Part shown: piece after piece, positions 1-9,929 of the stretch
Layout: each line of letters opens with the position of its first letter
Numbering within the stretch: the first letter of the stretch is position 1
Source of the DNA: Pseudomonas syringae KCTC 12500
Lineage (GTDB): Bacteria > Pseudomonadota > Gammaproteobacteria > Pseudomonadales > Pseudomonadaceae
DNA length: 64,000 nt
Direction: 5' to 3'
Assembly (NCBI RefSeq): GCF_000507185.2
Contig: NZ_AYTM02000002.1
Span: forward strand, 5,429,501-5,493,500
The notes under the pieces: model-generated
Told to the model about the DNA's origin: nothing
The model's database searches: none
Seen by the model: only the letters and a program-made list of their open reading frames with translations
Program-made: the position numbers and the translations under genes

Positions 1-1740
1 ATCCTGCCCACTTACACGATCGACATGGAAATGGCCGAACGAGTGGATATCCTCAAGGGGCCAAGCCAGTTGATCAACGGCATTTCACCGCGAGGCAGTG
101 TCGGCGGCGGGATCAACGTGGTCCCCAAGCGCGCGACGGATAAGCCGATCACCGAGCTCACCACCAGCTATGCCTCCAAGGGGCAGGTGGGTGCTGCGGT
201 CGACGTAGCCCGTCGCTTTGGCGAAGACGACAAGTTCGGGATCCGTTTCAACGGCGTGAAGCAGTCCGGTGACACTGAATGGGATCACCAGAGCGTCGAT
301 CGCGACATGGCCGTGCTGGGTCTGGATTTCCGCGGTGATCGCCTGCGTCTGTCCACGGACATAGGTCACACCGAACGCGACACTGATGCGCCGCAGGAAC
401 GTGTGCAGGTCGGTGCCAACGCGAAGGTGCCTAACGCCAACGATGTGCGCGACAACTATGCGCAGTCCTGGAGCAAGGCGCGCACCAAGGATACTTTCGG
501 TGCAGTGAATGCCGAATATGACCTCAGCGACTCGGTCATGCTGTACGGCGGTGTCGGCGCGCGCAAAAGTAACCATGATTTCCTGCGCCATGCGGTATCG
601 GTCACCAACGACGCGGGTGACTTCAGCGTTCAGCCGCGCGATTTCACCCGCGACGAAAATGTGCGCACAGCCACTGCCGGTGCACGCAGCTGGTTCACTA
701 CCGGGCCGGTCAGCCACGAGGTCAATCTGGCTGCCAGCTATTTCTACATGGACTTCGAAAACGGTGGTGCGCGCTATGCAGCCGCACCAAGCAATCTCTA
801 CAACCCTGTCGATACGCCGACTCCCTCCAACCCAACGCGTACCGACTCCAAGGTTTACACCGAGAACCGCTTCAGCGGTGTGGCGCTGACCGACACGTTG
901 GGCTTCTTCGAGGACCGTCTGCTGCTGACACTCGGCGCTCGCTGGCAGCGGGTCAAGGTTGATGACTGGACCGATGACGTGAAGGGCGACACCGCGTACG
1001 ACGAGGAAAAGGTCTCACCGTCAGGCGGCATTCTGTACAAGGTCACCGATGATTTTTCGGTGTACGCCAATTACATGGAAGGCCTGAGTCAGGGCAAGAT
1101 CGCTCCGTCGACCTCGGTGAACGAAGACCAGATCTTCCCGCCGTTCGTCAGTCGTCAGGTCGAGGTCGGCGCCAAGTATGACCTGGGGTCATTCGCCTTC
1201 ACCGCCAGCGTATTCCGTATCAAACAACCAGCCTACGATACCAATACCACCTCGCGTGTATTCGGCCCGAATGGCAAGCGCCGTAACGACGGTGTCGAAC
1301 TGACCATGTTCGGTGAGCCAATGAAGGGCTTCCGTCTGCTGGGCGGGGTGATGTACATCGACAGCGAACTGACCAATACCGTCAACGGCACATTCGACGG
1401 CAACCGCGCACCCGCCACCCCCAAGTACAACGTCAATCTGGGCGCCGAATGGGACGTCCCTGGCGTCAACGGCCTGACCCTGACCGGCCGAGGTATCTAT
1501 ACCGGTTCGCAGTATCTGGATCAGGCCAACAGCAAAAGCATCGACTCATCAGAGCGTTTCGACGTGGGGGCGCGTTATGCCTTCAAGGTCGATCAGAAGG
1601 ACATCACGCTGCGGGCCAATGTCGAGAACGTGATGAACAAGTACTACTGGAGCTCGGCCGGCGCGTCGGATGACAGTGAGCCGGGGCTGACCCTGTCGAC
1701 GCCGCGCACCTATCTGTTATCGGCCACCGTCGGTTTCTGA
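1..1740 (+). CDS. acr: TonB-dependent siderophore receptor, 3' part (probable achromobactin receptor)
   Basis: The reading frame is open from the first base, so the N-terminus, signal peptide and TonB box lie outside the window. About 579 residues are visible. The first part is the end of the plug domain (ERVDILKGPSQL followed by GGGINVVPKRA, the usual pattern in ferric-siderophore receptors). The rest is beta-strand-rich barrel sequence ending in an aromatic residue (ATVGF), as outer-membrane barrels do. The plug motifs give the family. The assignment to ferric achromobactin comes from its place directly before acsF, the same order as acr-acsF in Dickeya. It would move the ferric siderophore across the outer membrane using TonB energy, and the CbrABCD system encoded downstream would complete uptake. 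Confidence 0.85.
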   Translation: MLPTYTIDMEMAERVDILKGPSQLINGISPRGSVGGGINVVPKRATDKPITELTTSYASKGQVGAAVDVARRFGEDDKFGIRFNGVKQSGDTEWDHQSVDRDMAVLGLDFRGDRLRLSTDIGHTERDTDAPQERVQVGANAKVPNANDVRDNYAQSWSKARTKDTFGAVNAEYDLSDSVMLYGGVGARKSNHDFLRHAVSVTNDAGDFSVQPRDFTRDENVRTATAGARSWFTTGPVSHEVNLAASYFYMDFENGGARYAAAPSNLYNPVDTPTPSNPTRTDSKVYTENRFSGVALTDTLGFFEDRLLLTLGARWQRVKVDDWTDDVKGDTAYDEEKVSPSGGILYKVTDDFSVYANYMEGLSQGKIAPSTSVNEDQIFPPFVSRQVEVGAKYDLGSFAFTASVFRIKQPAYDTNTTSRVFGPNGKRRNDGVELTMFGEPMKGFRLLGGVMYIDSELTNTVNGTFDGNRAPATPKYNVNLGAEWDVPGVNGLTLTGRGIYTGSQYLDQANSKSIDSSERFDVGARYAFKVDQKDITLRANVENVMNKYYWSSAGASDDSEPGLTLSTPRTYLLSATVGF

Positions 1741-1746
1741 GTCGAT

Positions 1747-1773
1747 ACGTGACGCCCAGGGAAGGGCTCACGT
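1747..1773 (+). terminator. Hairpin after the receptor gene
   Basis: An inverted repeat ACGTGA-c-GCCC / GGGC-TCACGT with a 6-base loop starts 7 bases after the receptor stop codon. It has one bulged base and no following T-run, so it may be a processing hairpin or a weak terminator. It separates the receptor from the acs genes. Confidence 0.4.
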
Positions 1774-2085
1774 GTATAGCGAACGACCGGTAGTCCTCAT
1801 CGAGGGATAAACTGTGTGTAGCATTAAATAATCAACCTCAACGGCGACACAACAGTTTGTTATTTAGATAGGCTGTTTTGTCATAACGCCAAAATAACAA
1901 TAGCCACCTTCAATAGTGGCACATTGAGTTATACCGATTAATCCTGTCGGCATAACTGTGTGCCTTGTTCATTATCAGGCACGCAAAAAGTTTATTTAAA
2001 TTTCATCTTGTTTTTCGCAACAATGGGTTGCACTTTCAGGTAAATGATAATAGTTTGCATCCGGAAATCCAGTGAGGACTTACAG
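1774..2085 (+). promoter_or_regulatory. AT-rich leader/promoter region of the achromobactin operon with a Fur-like box
   Basis: This gene-free stretch is markedly more AT-rich than its surroundings. A 19-base site at 2040-2058 contains AATGATAAT (2043-2051) and matches the classical Fur consensus at about 13 of 19 positions by eye. It sits 27 bases before the acsF start, a usual place for an operator overlapping a promoter. Two small hairpins precede it (GCCAC/GTGGC near 1900 and GTGCC/GGCAC near 1960-1982). Iron-repressed expression is expected for a siderophore operon. An ECF sigma factor promoter may also be here but I cannot identify one by eye. Confidence 0.5.
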
Positions 2086-3462
2086 ATGTTGAATAATGGC
2101 TTATTGCACTCAACTACGTCGCAGAAAACCAATGCCAACTATCTGGACAGGCAGAGCAAGTTTGAATCGAATGTAAGGAGTTACCCACGCAAGTTGCCAT
2201 TGGCGATCGCCAAGGCACATGGCGTGTGGGTCACGGATGTTGAAGGGACCACTTATCTGGACTGCCTGGCCGGCGCCGGAACATTGGCATTGGGCCACAA
2301 TCACGAAGCCATCATGGCCAGTCTCGACAGCTTTCTGACCTCGGGCATGCCGATGCACACCCTTGATCTGACCACTGCGGTCAAGGACGCCTTCAGCGAA
2401 ACGCTGCTGAGTCTGCTGCCAGGACAGGGACGTGATTACTGCCTGCAATTCTGCGGTCCATCCGGGGCAGACGCCGTCGAAGCCGCGATCAAGCTGGCCA
2501 AGACCGCCACCGGTCGCCATAACATCATCAGCTTTTCCGGCGCCTATCACGGCATGACCCACGGTGCCCTGGCGCTGACCGGCAACACAGGGCCAAAAAA
2601 CGCCGTCGCTAATCTGATGCCCGGTGTGCAGTTCCTGCCGTACCCCCATGAATACCGCTGCCCGCTGGGCATTGGCGGCGAGGCCGGTACCGAAGCGCTA
2701 AGTTACTACTTCACCCAGTTCATCGAAGACGTGGAAAGCGGTGTGTCGCTGCCGGCGGCGGTGATTCTGGAAGCGGTGCAGGGCGAGGGCGGTGTCAATC
2801 CGGCACCTGCAGCATGGCTGCGCCAGATTCGCGAAGTCACCCGCAAGCACGGCATTCTGCTGATTCTGGATGAAGTGCAGGCTGGCTTTGGCCGCACCGG
2901 CAAGATGTTTGCCTTCGAACACGCGGAGATCGAACCCGACGTCATCGTCATGTCCAAGGCGGTCGGCGGCGGTCTGCCGTTGGCAGTACTGGGTTTCAAA
3001 CGCGAGTTCGACGCCTGGTCTCCAGGCAATCATGCCGGCACCTTTCGTGGCAACCAGATGGCCATGGCGACCGGCCTGGCGACCCTTGAAGTGCTGCAAC
3101 GACAGAACCTCGCCGGCCAGGCCGCAAAACGTGGCGACTGGCTCAAAGAACAGCTCGGTCTGTTGCAGCAACGCTATCCGGCGATTGGCAATGTGCGCGG
3201 CCGCGGTCTGATGCTGGGCATCGAGATAGTGGACGAGCGCAAACCGGCGGACCGCCTCGGCAGCCTGCCGATGGACCCGGACCTGGCTGTTGCCATTCAA
3301 CAGCATTGTTTCAAACAGGGGTTGTTACTTGAACGGGGTGGTCGCAATGGCAACGTCATTCGCTTATTGCCGCCATTGATCATTACCGAAGAGCAATGCC
3401 AATTAGTGATCCAGCGTTTCGAACAAGCGCTCAAGGCGGCACTGTCCCAGCTGCGCCAATGA
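2086..3462 (+). CDS. acsF: Diaminobutyrate--2-oxoglutarate aminotransferase AcsF
   Basis: A class III PLP aminotransferase of 458 residues. It should make L-2,4-diaminobutyrate, the diamine backbone of achromobactin, from aspartate semialdehyde with glutamate as donor. The cofactor region is clear: [12 protein letters not shown] (Asp contacting the pyridine nitrogen) and, about 20 residues further, [12 protein letters not shown] with the Schiff-base lysine at about residue 291. I chose ATG 2086 because GAGG stands 9 bases before it. An in-frame ATG at 2044 would add 14 residues but overlaps the Fur-like box. First gene of the operon; 197 bases separate it from acsD. Dab is also a predicted residue of the peptide made by the NRPS at the far end of the window, so this enzyme could in principle feed both pathways (inference). 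Confidence 0.92.
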   Translation: MLNNGLLHSTTSQKTNANYLDRQSKFESNVRSYPRKLPLAIAKAHGVWVTDVEGTTYLDCLAGAGTLALGHNHEAIMASLDSFLTSGMPMHTLDLTTAVKDAFSETLLSLLPGQGRDYCLQFCGPSGADAVEAAIKLAKTATGRHNIISFSGAYHGMTHGALALTGNTGPKNAVANLMPGVQFLPYPHEYRCPLGIGGEAGTEALSYYFTQFIEDVESGVSLPAAVILEAVQGEGGVNPAPAAWLRQIREVTRKHGILLILDEVQAGFGRTGKMFAFEHAEIEPDVIVMSKAVGGGLPLAVLGFKREFDAWSPGNHAGTFRGNQMAMATGLATLEVLQRQNLAGQAAKRGDWLKEQLGLLQQRYPAIGNVRGRGLMLGIEIVDERKPADRLGSLPMDPDLAVAIQQHCFKQGLLLERGGRNGNVIRLLPPLIITEEQCQLVIQRFEQALKAALSQLRQ

Positions 3463-3659
3463 AACTCAGGTGATAAGCAGGGATAAACAGTAAGTTATCC
3501 GTGACACTGACATCACGACTGAAACACTACCCGCATACAACGTTTGGCTGGGCGAACTTATCGGACCTCGACAGCTCGATTGTTGTGCCGCAAGCGATAA
3601 ATCAACGTTTGTTGCGACGTCATTTAAACGGTCAGCGTAAAGGCGACTGTGGAGCAGAC

Positions 3660-5444
3660 ATGACTAATACCGATCGCACCGTCTTATCAAACATGGTGAG
3701 CGAGTTGGCAACCACTCGCGCGTTACTCAATTGCCTGATCAAGGAATTCGCACTGCCGGAAGAGTGCCTGCATTACACCTGGCCTGAAGGCATGCAAGGC
3801 ATAGCGCCGGGCAGTTTCGTGGATGGTGGGCAATGGAAGGGCATTCCGCTCACCATCAGCCTGCCCAATCAGCAGCAGTTCTTTGTCCTGGTGGACCGCC
3901 GCGACCATTTGGGCAGCCATCGCTACCTTTCCGATGTCTACGCACGTCAGGGGCAGAGCACTTGGCGCTGCCTTGCGTTTGCCGAATTCGCCCGACAACT
4001 GTTGACAGCCTGTGAGCACATGACCCGTGCCAGCAATGACGAACTGCTGGATCAGGTCCTGCAGAGCCAGCACCTGACTGCCGCCATCGTTGCCCATAAC
4101 ATGACAGGTCAACACCCGGAGCCACTCAGCGGCTATCTGGCCAGTGAGCAGGGTTTGTGGTTCGGCCATCCCAACCATCCGGCGCCCAAGGCGCGCCTGT
4201 GGCCTGAGCATCTGGCCCAGGAGACCTATGCCCCGGAGTTTCAGGCGCAGACTGCGCTGCATCTGTTCGAAGTGCCGCTGGAAGGGCTGCGAATCACCTC
4301 CAACGGCTTGAGCGATTCAGAGGTGATGGCAGGCTTCGCTGACCAGTCGCGGGCCCGACCCGGGCATGCGCTGATCTGCATGCATCCGGTACAGGCGCAA
4401 TTGTTCATGCAGGACCGTCGCGTGCAACGTCTGCTCGAACTGGGGGATATCTCGGATATGGGCGCCAGTGGCCTGTTGGCCAGCCCAACGGCGTCGATGC
4501 GCACCTGGTACATCGAGGGGCACGACTACTTCATCAAGGGCTCGCTGAATGTGCGCATCACCAATTGCGTGAGGAAAAACGCGTGGTATGAGCTGGAAAG
4601 CACACTGATCATCGACGAATTGTTCCAGCGCCTGCAGCAAACCCGCCCGGAAACCCTCGGCGGGCTGTCGACAGTCGCCGAACCCGGCTCGATGAGCTGG
4701 GCTCCCAAAGGCGTGAGTGAGGCGGACGGTCTCTGGTTTCGCGAGCAGACCGGCGCCATTCTGCGGGAAAACTTCTGCCGCCGCTCTGGCGCCGATTGCA
4801 GCGTGATGGCGGGAACACTGTTCGCCCGTGATCTGCGTTCACGCCCACTGGTGCACGACTTCCTCGAGCGCTTCAATGGTCGGGAACTCGAGGATCAGCA
4901 CCTGCTGGACTGGTTCGAAGAGTACCAGTCCTTGCTGCTGAGCCCGGTCATGGCGCTGTTCTTCAATCATGGCATCGTGATGGAGCCGCATTTGCAGAAT
5001 GCGGTGCTGATTCACGACAACGGACGCCCGCAACAACTGCTGTTGCGCGACTTCGAAGGCGTCAAGCTCACCGAAGAGCTGGGCATCAAGGCGATTCAGG
5101 TGGGGCTGCACCCGAGAATTCGCCAGTCGTTGCTCTACACCCGCGAACAGGGCTGGAACCGCATTACCTATTGCCTGCTGATCAACAACCTGTCCGAGGC
5201 GGTATTGGCCTTGAGCTGGGAGCGTCCGCACCTGGCACCACTGATGTGGCAGCGCGTCGAGCGACAATTGCAGCGTATTCGTGACGAACTGATGCTGCCT
5301 GCACCCGAGCTGGACGCGCTGATCGCTGGCCAGTCGATTGCCTGCAAGACGAACCTCAAGGTCCGGCTTGCCGCCAAGGCTGACCGCGAAGCCAACTATG
5401 TGCGTCTTGCGTCGCCGTGGGCCAAGGAGGCACGTTATGCATAA
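3660..5444 (+). CDS. acsD: Achromobactin synthetase AcsD (NIS synthetase, IucA/IucC family)
   Basis: A 594-residue NRPS-independent siderophore synthetase. AcsD enzymes adenylate citrate and join it to serine or ethanolamine, the first condensation of achromobactin assembly. Family marks seen in order are the HPVQ motif (about residue 241, equivalent to HPWQ in sister proteins), a Ser-Met-Arg-Thr nucleotide-binding stretch, the basic run ITNCVRKN, EPHLQNAVL and LLRDFEGV (ATP/metal and citrate site). I chose ATG 3660 because it has GGAG five bases upstream. The frame stays open back to GTG 3501, but that 53-residue extension has a poor ribosome site and no family likeness. Its end overlaps the acsE start by 8 bases, suggesting translational coupling. 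One of three paralogous synthetases here. Confidence 0.92.
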   Translation: MTNTDRTVLSNMVSELATTRALLNCLIKEFALPEECLHYTWPEGMQGIAPGSFVDGGQWKGIPLTISLPNQQQFFVLVDRRDHLGSHRYLSDVYARQGQSTWRCLAFAEFARQLLTACEHMTRASNDELLDQVLQSQHLTAAIVAHNMTGQHPEPLSGYLASEQGLWFGHPNHPAPKARLWPEHLAQETYAPEFQAQTALHLFEVPLEGLRITSNGLSDSEVMAGFADQSRARPGHALICMHPVQAQLFMQDRRVQRLLELGDISDMGASGLLASPTASMRTWYIEGHDYFIKGSLNVRITNCVRKNAWYELESTLIIDELFQRLQQTRPETLGGLSTVAEPGSMSWAPKGVSEADGLWFREQTGAILRENFCRRSGADCSVMAGTLFARDLRSRPLVHDFLERFNGRELEDQHLLDWFEEYQSLLLSPVMALFFNHGIVMEPHLQNAVLIHDNGRPQQLLLRDFEGVKLTEELGIKAIQVGLHPRIRQSLLYTREQGWNRITYCLLINNLSEAVLALSWERPHLAPLMWQRVERQLQRIRDELMLPAPELDALIAGQSIACKTNLKVRLAAKADREANYVRLASPWAKEARYA

Positions 5445-6645
5445 GGTGCCGGAAACCGTACTGGCGGCCATCAAAGAGGCTCGGGCGCTGGAAACCGATC
5501 CGCTGGCGGCCTTTGTCTACGATCTGGACGCGCTGCAGCAGCATGTCAGTGAAGTCATGGCGGCGCTGCCTGCAGGTGTCGAGCTGTATTACGCGATCAA
5601 GGCCAACAGCGAGGCGCTGATGCTGGAAACCCTGGCCCCGCTGGTCAGTGGCTTTGAAATTTCCTCTGGGGGCGAGATCGAGCGAGTGATGGCCTGTCCG
5701 ACACGCAAGCCCTACGTGTTCTCGGGCCCAGGCAAACTCGATTCCGATCTGCGTTCGGCCTTGCTGAACAAGGTTGAAGCCATCCACCTGGAGAGCCTCA
5801 ACGAAATCGCGCGTCTGCAGCAGCTCGCCGAACAAGCTGGGCGCGTGCAGCCGGTATTCCTGCGCATCAACCCGCAACTGCCCGCTGCGCAGTCGAGCAG
5901 GCTGGCGATGGCCGGGACCGCGACACCGTTCGGCATTGACGAAGCCGACCTGGCCGAGGCGGTCAGACGCGTGGACAACGCCAGTCACCTGATGCTCAAG
6001 GGCTTCCACGTACACGCCATGTCGCATCAGATGTCGGTCGAACGTCATGAGCAGTTGCTCGATTTCTACCTGCAGCGCTGGCAGGAATGGAAGGCTCTGG
6101 CCCGCGACCCAAGCCAGCTCACCCATTTCAACGTCGGCGGTGGCATTGGCGTCGATTACCTCAACAGTCAGCAATTCGACTGGCAGCGGCTGTGCCGTTA
6201 TCTGGAAAAACGCCTGGGCGAGCAGCACGATGCGCCGATCCTGCGCTTTGAGCCGGGACGCTTCATCAGCGCCTACTGTGGTTATTACGCCATTGAGGTG
6301 CTGGACAGCAAAACCAGCCACGGCGAGCATTTTCTGGTCTGCCGAGGCGGAACTCACCAGTTTCGCCTGCCGGTCGCGCAAAGCCATGACCATCCGGTTA
6401 TCCACCTGCCGAATGCACTGCAGACCACTGAGTCGCCAGAGCAGGCTTACACCATTGTCGGGCAGCTGTGCACGCCCAAGGACGTACTGAGCCGTCGCCA
6501 GCCACTCAAAGGTGTGAACATTGGTGATCTGCTGGTCCTGCCTTTGGCGGGGGCGTATGGCTACAACATCTCCCACGCCGACTTTCTCTGCCATCCACGA
6601 CCGTCACAGCACTTCGTGCGCAACGGCGAACGGGTTCGCCAATGA
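5437..6645 (+). CDS. acsE: AcsE, PLP-dependent decarboxylase of achromobactin synthesis
   Basis: A 402-residue fold-type III (ornithine/diaminopimelate/arginine decarboxylase family) enzyme. YYAIKANSE near the start carries the PLP lysine (K55), and FNVGGGIGVDY near residue 233 is the phosphate-binding glycine loop. In the achromobactin pathway AcsE is proposed to decarboxylate O-citryl-serine, giving the citryl-ethanolamine unit, which fits its place beside acsD. Start ATG 5437 follows a strong AAGGAGG and overlaps the acsD end by 8 bases; the frame is open further upstream but without a better start. Its stop overlaps the next start by 4 bases (ATGA). Confidence 0.92.
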   Translation: MHKVPETVLAAIKEARALETDPLAAFVYDLDALQQHVSEVMAALPAGVELYYAIKANSEALMLETLAPLVSGFEISSGGEIERVMACPTRKPYVFSGPGKLDSDLRSALLNKVEAIHLESLNEIARLQQLAEQAGRVQPVFLRINPQLPAAQSSRLAMAGTATPFGIDEADLAEAVRRVDNASHLMLKGFHVHAMSHQMSVERHEQLLDFYLQRWQEWKALARDPSQLTHFNVGGGIGVDYLNSQQFDWQRLCRYLEKRLGEQHDAPILRFEPGRFISAYCGYYAIEVLDSKTSHGEHFLVCRGGTHQFRLPVAQSHDHPVIHLPNALQTTESPEQAYTIVGQLCTPKDVLSRRQPLKGVNIGDLLVLPLAGAYGYNISHADFLCHPRPSQHFVRNGERVRQ

Positions 6646-8048
6646 GTTTCAACGTCCCACGCCGCTGGGTGGTGTTCAACGTGCTGCTCGGTACGCTGAC
6701 GGTCAGCCTGAGCAACAGCTCGCTCAACCCGGCGCTGCCGACCTTCATGGACGCATTCAGGATCGGCCCGCTGCTGGCCACCTGGATTGTCGCCGGGTTC
6801 ATGACCAGCATGGGCATGACCATGCCGCTGACCAGTTTCCTCAGTCAGCGCATCGGACGCAAACGCTTGTACCTGTGGGGGGTGGCACTGTTCATCGGCG
6901 GTTCGCTGTTGGGCGCGCTGGCCGACTCCATCGCACTGGTGATCACCGCACGGGTGGTACAGGGCATTGCCAGCGGGCTGATGATCCCGTTGTCGCTGGC
7001 GATCATCTTCTCGGTGTATGAAAAGCACGAACGGGGCAGAGTGACCGGGCTTTGGAGCGCAGCAGTGATGCTCGCACCGGCGCTTGGTCCGCTGTGTGGC
7101 AGCCTGATGCTGGAGTGGTTCAGCTGGCGCTCGCTGTTCCTGATGAATGTACCCATCGGCCTGCTGGCACTGCTGCTGGGCGTCGGCGTGCTGCCGGACT
7201 CCGAACCTGCCGAGCGCAAGCCGTTCGACCTGATCGGCTACCTGCTGGTGGCGTCGGGCATCGGCTTGCTGATGATCGCCATCAGCCGCATGCACCATGC
7301 CCAGGCGCTGCTCGATCCGGTCAATCAGGCCATGGTGCTGGTCGCGGTGGCTTGTCTGGTGGCGTTCGTACGTGTCGAGTTGAGTCGACAGGCACCGCTG
7401 CTGAATCTGCGCCTGTTCAACCTGCGCGGTTATCGCCTGAGCGTGATCATCGCCGTGGTGCAATCGGTCGGCATGTTCGAGTGTCTGGTGCTGTTGCCGC
7501 TGCTGGTGCAGAGCGTGCTGGGCTACAACCCGATCTGGACCGGCCTGGCGCTGCTGTGTACCGCCAGCTTCGCGAGCCTGTTCGGCCAGTGGGGCGGCAA
7601 GGCACTGGACCGCCATGGCCCGCGCACCGTCGTCGCCGTCGGACTGCTGTTGACCGGCGTTTCGACCCTGGCGCTGGGCATGCTCAAGGCCGATGCCGCG
7701 ATCGGCGTGGTGTTCGTGCTGATGATGATTCGTGGCGCCGGCCTCGGGCTCTCCTACATGCCAGTGACCACGGCGGGGCTCAATGCCTTGCCCGAGCCGA
7801 TGGTCACTCAGGGCGCTGCGATGAACAACATTTCCCGGCGTCTGGTCGCGTCGCTTGCCATCGTCATCGCATCGCTGTGGCTGGAGTTTCGCCTCAACAC
7901 CGCGGGACCGGCCGCCACGCCCTCTGCCATCAGTGAGGTGTTCATCGCCACCGGCCTGCTGATCCTGCTGGCACTGCCCTGTGCCTGGCGTTTCCCCCTT
8001 AACGACGAGCGCGCCGAGGCCCAGCCCGACGCGGTCGAACCCCGATAA
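6642..8048 (+). CDS. MFS exporter of the achromobactin operon (YhcA-like, DHA2 type)
   Basis: A 468-residue major facilitator protein with many hydrophobic segments (about 14 by eye, typical for the EmrB/QacA group). It begins with NSSLNPALPTF and contains the motif-A-like FLSQRIGRKRLYLWG in the first cytoplasmic loop and the motif-C-like LAPALGPLCGSLM. Lying between acsE and acsC with a 4-base overlap to acsE, it is the natural candidate for secretion of achromobactin across the inner membrane, as proposed for YhcA in Dickeya. The substrate is inferred from context only. Confidence 0.85.
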   Translation: MSFNVPRRWVVFNVLLGTLTVSLSNSSLNPALPTFMDAFRIGPLLATWIVAGFMTSMGMTMPLTSFLSQRIGRKRLYLWGVALFIGGSLLGALADSIALVITARVVQGIASGLMIPLSLAIIFSVYEKHERGRVTGLWSAAVMLAPALGPLCGSLMLEWFSWRSLFLMNVPIGLLALLLGVGVLPDSEPAERKPFDLIGYLLVASGIGLLMIAISRMHHAQALLDPVNQAMVLVAVACLVAFVRVELSRQAPLLNLRLFNLRGYRLSVIIAVVQSVGMFECLVLLPLLVQSVLGYNPIWTGLALLCTASFASLFGQWGGKALDRHGPRTVVAVGLLLTGVSTLALGMLKADAAIGVVFVLMMIRGAGLGLSYMPVTTAGLNALPEPMVTQGAAMNNISRRLVASLAIVIASLWLEFRLNTAGPAATPSAISEVFIATGLLILLALPCAWRFPLNDERAEAQPDAVEPR

Positions 8049-8069
8049 TTTTTCGTTCGAGGTATGAAC

Positions 8070-9929
8070 ATGGCTACCCCTTTACCGCTGCAACGTAACG
8101 CCGCTTCGACAACGACAACGACGGGTACTGGTGCCTGGCTGGCCCACGTCAGCGCCGAGCGCTATCAGCAAGTGCAACGCCGAGTGATCGGCCAACTGCT
8201 GCAAACCTTGCTGTACGAGGCGGCGCTGCCTTACCGCTGTGAGCCGCTGGATGATCATCGGCATCGTTTTGTCGTGGCCGTCAGCGACGGTGTGGAATAC
8301 CGCTGCGACGGTCTGCTGAGCACCAGCTTCGAGCTGATCCGCCTGGATCACGCCACGCTTGAGCGGGTGGACAGTGCCGGCGAACGCAGCGTGCCGGATC
8401 TGCATCTGGCGTTGACCGAGCTGCTCAGCCCGTTCAAGGACAGCCCGCACCTGACGCGCTTCATCCAGGAAATCGAACAGACCCAGCTCAAGGACCTGCA
8501 GGCGCGTAATCAGGGTTATCAGCCCGCCAGGCCTGCGCATCAGCTGGATGTCGACGCGCTTGAGCAGCATTTCATGGATGCCCACAGCTACCACCCATGT
8601 TACAAGTCGCGGATCGGCTTTTCCCTGGCTGACAACCGCCACTACGGACCAGAATTTGCCACGCCTTTCGCGGTGGTCTGGCTGGCCGTGGCGAAATCGA
8701 GCGCCTCGGTCGGCCACTCGCGGAGCATGGATTTTCAGGCGTTCATTCGTCAGGAACTGGGCATACAACGCTGGCACGAAATAACCCGAGAACTGGCCGA
8801 GCAGGGCAAGTCGATCGACGACTATCAACTGATGCCGGTGCATCCGTGGCAGTGGGATAACGTCACGGTGTCGACCTTCTACCCGGAACTGGCCAGCGGC
8901 GAGCTGATTTACCTGGGAACTTCGACCGATAGCTACAAGGCTCAGCAGTCCATTCGCACGCTGGCCAACGCCAGTCAGCCACAGCGCCCTTACGTCAAGC
9001 TGGCGATGAGCATGACCAATACCTCCAGCACACGCATCCTGGCGCGCCACACGGTGTTGAACGGCCCGATCATCACTGATTGGCTGCACCAGTTGATCGC
9101 AACCGACAGCACCGCTCAAGCGCTGGATTTCGTGATTCTCGGTGAGGTGGCGGGGGTGAGCTTTGATTACCGCCATCTGCCGGAATCACGTTCGGCGCAG
9201 ACCTACGGCACGCTGGGCGCCATATGGCGGGAAAGCCTGCATCAATACCTCCGGGACGACGAGCAGGCGGTGCCGTTCAACGGCCTCAGCCATGTAGAAA
9301 ACCGTTACGGTGATGGCCAGCAGACGCCATTCATAGATGCATGGGTCAACCAGTACGGGCTCAAGGAATGGACCCGCCAACTGCTGCAGGTCACGGTGCC
9401 GCCGATCATTCATATGCTCTATGCCGAAGGCATCGGCATGGAGTCCCACGGCCAGAACATCGTGCTGATCGTCAAGCAGGGCTGGCCGCAGCGCATCGCC
9501 CTCAAGGACTTCCATGACGGCGTGCGTTATTCACCTGCGCACCTCGGACGTCCCGAACTGTGCCCGGAGCTGGTTCCGCTGCCCGCCAGCCACGCGAAGC
9601 TCAACCGCAACTCGTTCATCATCACCGATGACGTCAACGCGGTGCGCGATTTCTCCTGTGACTGTTTCTTCTTCATCTGCCTGGCTGAAATGGCGATTTT
9701 CCTGCGTCAGCAATACCAGTTGGACGAGGCACTGTTCTGGCAGATGACCGCCGAGGTCATTCTCGACTATCAGCGTGCTCACCCGCAGCATCGCGACCGT
9801 TTCGGGCTGTTTGACGTGTTTGCGCCCTTGTACGAAGTGGAAGAACTGACCAAGCGCCGCCTGCTGGGGGATGGCGAGCGGCGCTTCCGCTCGGTTCCTA
9901 ACCCACTGCACACCTACAGGCCGCAATGA
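8070..9929 (+). CDS. acsC: Achromobactin synthetase AcsC (IucA/IucC family)
   Basis: A 619-residue NIS synthetase, second of the three in the operon. Visible family motifs: a Ser-x-His pair in the central domain, PVHPWQWDNV (about residue 258), QSIRTLANASQPQRPY (nucleotide and citrate loop), SMTNTSSTR, ESHGQNIVL and ALKDFHDGV. It should form one of the bonds between the citryl intermediate and 2-oxoglutarate or diaminobutyrate; which one cannot be read from sequence. Two ATG codons stand 6 bases apart; the second (8070) is 7 bases after GAGG, the first only 1 base after, so I prefer the second. The stop overlaps the acsB start. Confidence 0.92.
   Translation: MATPLPLQRNAASTTTTTGTGAWLAHVSAERYQQVQRRVIGQLLQTLLYEAALPYRCEPLDDHRHRFVVAVSDGVEYRCDGLLSTSFELIRLDHATLERVDSAGERSVPDLHLALTELLSPFKDSPHLTRFIQEIEQTQLKDLQARNQGYQPARPAHQLDVDALEQHFMDAHSYHPCYKSRIGFSLADNRHYGPEFATPFAVVWLAVAKSSASVGHSRSMDFQAFIRQELGIQRWHEITRELAEQGKSIDDYQLMPVHPWQWDNVTVSTFYPELASGELIYLGTSTDSYKAQQSIRTLANASQPQRPYVKLAMSMTNTSSTRILARHTVLNGPIITDWLHQLIATDSTAQALDFVILGEVAGVSFDYRHLPESRSAQTYGTLGAIWRESLHQYLRDDEQAVPFNGLSHVENRYGDGQQTPFIDAWVNQYGLKEWTRQLLQVTVPPIIHMLYAEGIGMESHGQNIVLIVKQGWPQRIALKDFHDGVRYSPAHLGRPELCPELVPLPASHAKLNRNSFIITDDVNAVRDFSCDCFFFICLAEMAIFLRQQYQLDEALFWQMTAEVILDYQRAHPQHRDRFGLFDVFAPLYEVEELTKRRLLGDGERRFRSVPNPLHTYRPQ

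Noticed and set aside
3501..3659. 53-codon N-terminal extension of acsD from GTG 3501
   Set aside because: Poor ribosome site and low-complexity, non-family sequence; ATG 3660 has GGAG at ideal spacing.
5356..6594. Long minus-strand ORF (412 codons) opposite acsE
   Set aside because: GC-rich codon shadow of acsE; no family pattern, opposite to a clearly conserved gene.
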